This document shows positions 13,250 through 14,897 of a stretch of DNA of 14,897 bases, piece by piece. The first letter of the stretch is position 1. The number at the start of each line of letters is the position of its first letter. A model generated the notes under the pieces. That model searched no databases and was not told the DNA's origin. It worked only from the letters and a program-made list of their open reading frames with translations. The stretch lies in contig CAMKPI010000028.1 of the NCBI GenBank assembly GCA_946414625.1, forward strand, positions 1 to 14,897, given 5' to 3'. The translations under genes were made by a program, and so were the position numbers. Origin of the DNA: an uncultured Spirochaetaceae bacterium. GTDB taxonomy: Bacteria; Spirochaetota; Spirochaetia; Sphaerochaetales; Sphaerochaetaceae.

Positions 13250-13278
13250 ATTGTAGAACTAATCGGCTGAATTGTGAA
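13250..13278 (-). promoter_or_regulatory. mscL promoter, predicted leaderless
   Basis: Minus strand: TTCACA (13278-13273, five of six consensus), 17 bp, TACAAT (13255-13250, five of six), then CGGGGC and ATG. The expected start of transcription is the A of the initiation codon. Confidence 0.75.
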
Positions 13279-13299
13279 GTAGCATAAAAGACCCGGATG

Positions 13300-13308
13300 T
13301 GGTATCAT
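13300..13308 (+). promoter_or_regulatory. Candidate extended -10 promoter for the permease
   Basis: TGGTATCAT is an extended -10 element; the hexamer 17 bp upstream (TAGCAT) is a poor -35. It would give a leader of about 40 bases holding the GGAGGA ribosome binding site at 13345-13350. Confidence 0.4.
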
Positions 13309-13356
13309 CGGGCGGAATGCCGGGAACAGATTCTGCCGGATAACGGAGGAGACGCT

Positions 13357-14637
13357 ATGTCCACAATGACAACAGCCATCATAGTATTTGTCCTTATGTA
13401 CGCGGGAATGCTCGCCTTCCCCTCCAAAAGGGTCTTTTTCGTAGTGGCTGCCGCCGCCGCGATGCTCATACTCGAGATCCTCCCGTGGAACGAGGCCCCC
13501 GGCGCGATTAACTGGAACGTGATTATGATGATAGCGGGGACAATGATCATAGTCTCTCTCTTCATCGAAACGAAAATGCCGGCACGTCTTGCAGACATTA
13601 TGCTGCTCCGCGTGCCAAACGCTTGTTGGGCTATAATCGCGCTCTCCGTTTTCTCCGGCGTGGTCTCGGCGTTCGTGGACAACGTTGCAACAGTGCTTAT
13701 GGTGGCTCCAGTGGGGCTTGCAATATGTCGGAAGCTGGACGTGAACCCAGTGCCTGCGATAATCTCGATTGCCGTCTCAAGCAACCTGCAGGGGGCTGCC
13801 ACCCTTGTGGGCGACACAACAAGCATACTTCTCGGCGACTACGCGGGGATGACGTTCATTGACTTCATCTGGTGGCAGGGCCGCCCATCGATCTTCTGGG
13901 CTGTGGAGCTGGGAGCGGCAGGAACGGTCATTGTCCTGTATCTCCTCTTTAAAAAGGAGAGGACCCCGATTGAAAAGGGCAGCGTCACTGAAGTTCAGGA
14001 TCACGTACCGTCAATCCTGATGGTTCTTGTGGTCCTCCTTCTTATACTCGCTTCATTCTTTGAAGTACCCGCCGTTGACAGGCTGAAGAACGGCATCATC
14101 TGCATGACGCTCGCCGTGATAGGCGTGGTGCACGCCGTGATCCGGTCAAAAAGCGCCGATCCTGCGCGTCTTGTCGCAAGGGAGCTGGATGTGGAGACCC
14201 TCGTGATGCTCTCAGGGCTGTTTATCGTCATAGCGTCCATACAGCGAGCCGGAGTTATCGACGCCATATCCGATGTATTCTCAAGGCTCGGCGGCGGCAA
14301 TATTTTCGTGCTTTATACCATCATAGTCTTCGCCTCGGTGGCTCTTTCCGCTTTCATAGATAACATCCCGTACGTGGCGGCCATGCTGCCCGTGGTACAG
14401 GGAATTGCTGTGAAACTCGGCATAAACCCGATTCTCCTCTACTTTGGGCTTCTCTCAGGAGCTACACTCGGAGGAAACATCACGCCCTTCGGTGCTTCAG
14501 CCAACGTGGCAGCGATAGGAATACTGCGCAAAGAAGGCTTCAAGGTCAAAAACTCAGACTTCTTCCGGATTGGAATTCCCCTCACCAGCACCGCTGTACT
14601 GATAGGATATGCGGTGAACTGGATTTTCTGGAGCTGA
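13357..14637 (+). CDS. ArsB/NhaD-type permease (ion transporter superfamily, CitMHS-like)
   Basis: 426 residues, an integral membrane protein with about 10-12 hydrophobic segments. Two inverted halves are visible through matching motifs: AFVDNVATVLMVAPVGLAI (Asp108) and AFIDNIPYVAAMLPVVQGIA (Asp335). Each is followed by a Gly/Ser/Ala-rich hairpin, SSNLQGAATLVGD and GGNITPFGASANVAAIG. This arrangement is typical of the ArsB, NhaD, SLC13 and CitMHS families. They exchange ions (arsenite, Na+/H+, citrate-metal or other anions), and the substrate cannot be told from sequence. Without ArsA, ArsC or ArsR beside it, arsenite export is not specially supported. ATG 13357 has GGAGGA six bases upstream; an in-frame GTG at 13297 overlaps the promoter and is rejected. 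Confidence 0.9.
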   Translation: MSTMTTAIIVFVLMYAGMLAFPSKRVFFVVAAAAAMLILEILPWNEAPGAINWNVIMMIAGTMIIVSLFIETKMPARLADIMLLRVPNACWAIIALSVFSGVVSAFVDNVATVLMVAPVGLAICRKLDVNPVPAIISIAVSSNLQGAATLVGDTTSILLGDYAGMTFIDFIWWQGRPSIFWAVELGAAGTVIVLYLLFKKERTPIEKGSVTEVQDHVPSILMVLVVLLLILASFFEVPAVDRLKNGIICMTLAVIGVVHAVIRSKSADPARLVARELDVETLVMLSGLFIVIASIQRAGVIDAISDVFSRLGGGNIFVLYTIIVFASVALSAFIDNIPYVAAMLPVVQGIAVKLGINPILLYFGLLSGATLGGNITPFGASANVAAIGILRKEGFKVKNSDFFRIGIPLTSTAVLIGYAVNWIFWS

Positions 14638-14870
14638 AGGCCGGGCACAAGTCGCGGGTGACTCCTCTATGCCGCTTGTGTATGACAATGCGGCTGAAGG
14701 CCGGGCGCAAGGCGCGGGTATAACTCAGGGTACGCCTGCGTCCCCCCTGCACCCGGCATGGGCGCAGGGCGCGGATGACTCCGGAACAAATTGAAAGCGA
14801 CGGCATTGCAGACGTGCTGAACCCCCAGGCGCGAGGCACGGGTGACTCCGGGCTCGGCCGTCCCGCGCCT
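14630..14870. repeat. Degenerate ~60 bp tandem repeats running across the permease stop codon
   Basis: The block GGCGCAAGGCGCGGGTGACTC recurs with variation around 14643, 14703, 14760 and 14828 (periods about 60, 57 and 67). The first two copies also share GCTGAAGGCCGGGC, which in the first copy contains the permease TGA stop. The final 260 bp of the window contain no recognisable gene or terminator, only these repeats. Confidence 0.7.
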
Positions 14871-14897
14871 GCGTGTATTACCCCGCATCCACGCTGT

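Noticed and set aside
13297..13356. Upstream GTG start for the permease
   Set aside because: It overlaps the probable promoter, while ATG 13357 has a strong GGAGGA site.
13357..14637. Arsenite resistance locus
   Set aside because: The permease fold is shared by several families, and no arsR, arsC or arsA gene is next to it.

Overview
The window looks like part of the chromosome of a strictly anaerobic, host- or gut-associated bacterium. A Treponema-like spirochaete is the best guess. The reasons are a class I (archaeal-type) lysyl-tRNA synthetase, class III (anaerobic) ribonucleotide reductase with its activase, a clostridial-type 2[4Fe-4S] ferredoxin, and an RluA-type pseudouridine synthase whose 'YKPHGIPTVPL' region resembles spirochaete homologues as I remember them. 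This is inference; no database was searched.

Layout. Plus strand, 1-1734: the 3' part of nrdD, ending in a fused glutaredoxin-like domain, then nrdG after a hairpin-rich gap. Minus strand, 5090-1911: an NCS2 purine permease followed by adenine deaminase, together an adenine uptake and deamination unit with a terminator between the two genes. Minus strand, 6891-5332: class I lysS with a strong terminator. Minus strand, 7764-7162: clpP, diverging from a plus-strand RluA-family pseudouridine synthase (8450-9577) that carries a repeat-containing insertion in its catalytic domain. Minus strand, 11863-9852: xseA and xseB (exonuclease VII), unusually separated by 281 bp. Minus strand, 12367-12200: ferredoxin with a clear promoter and terminator. 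Minus strand, 13243-12761: mscL. Plus strand, 13357-14637: an ArsB/NhaD-type permease.

Most genes have a good Shine-Dalgarno sequence. clpP and mscL do not. Both instead have near-consensus -35/17 bp/-10 promoters whose -10 box ends six bases before the ATG, which predicts leaderless mRNAs.

The most striking feature is the density of short degenerate tandem repeats. At least seven arrays with different units (25, 42, about 57, about 60, 63, about 67-85 and 87-90 bp) and one two-copy direct repeat (71 bp spacing) occur within 9 kb. They lie mainly at gene ends and in intergenic gaps, two run across stop codons, and one is inside a coding region. I see no CRISPR-Cas system, insertion sequence, phage gene, tRNA or rRNA. 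No wholly unknown multi-gene system is evident. The most novel material is the repeats, the intercistronic RNA structure before nrdG, the leaderless promoters and the two unusual protein architectures.
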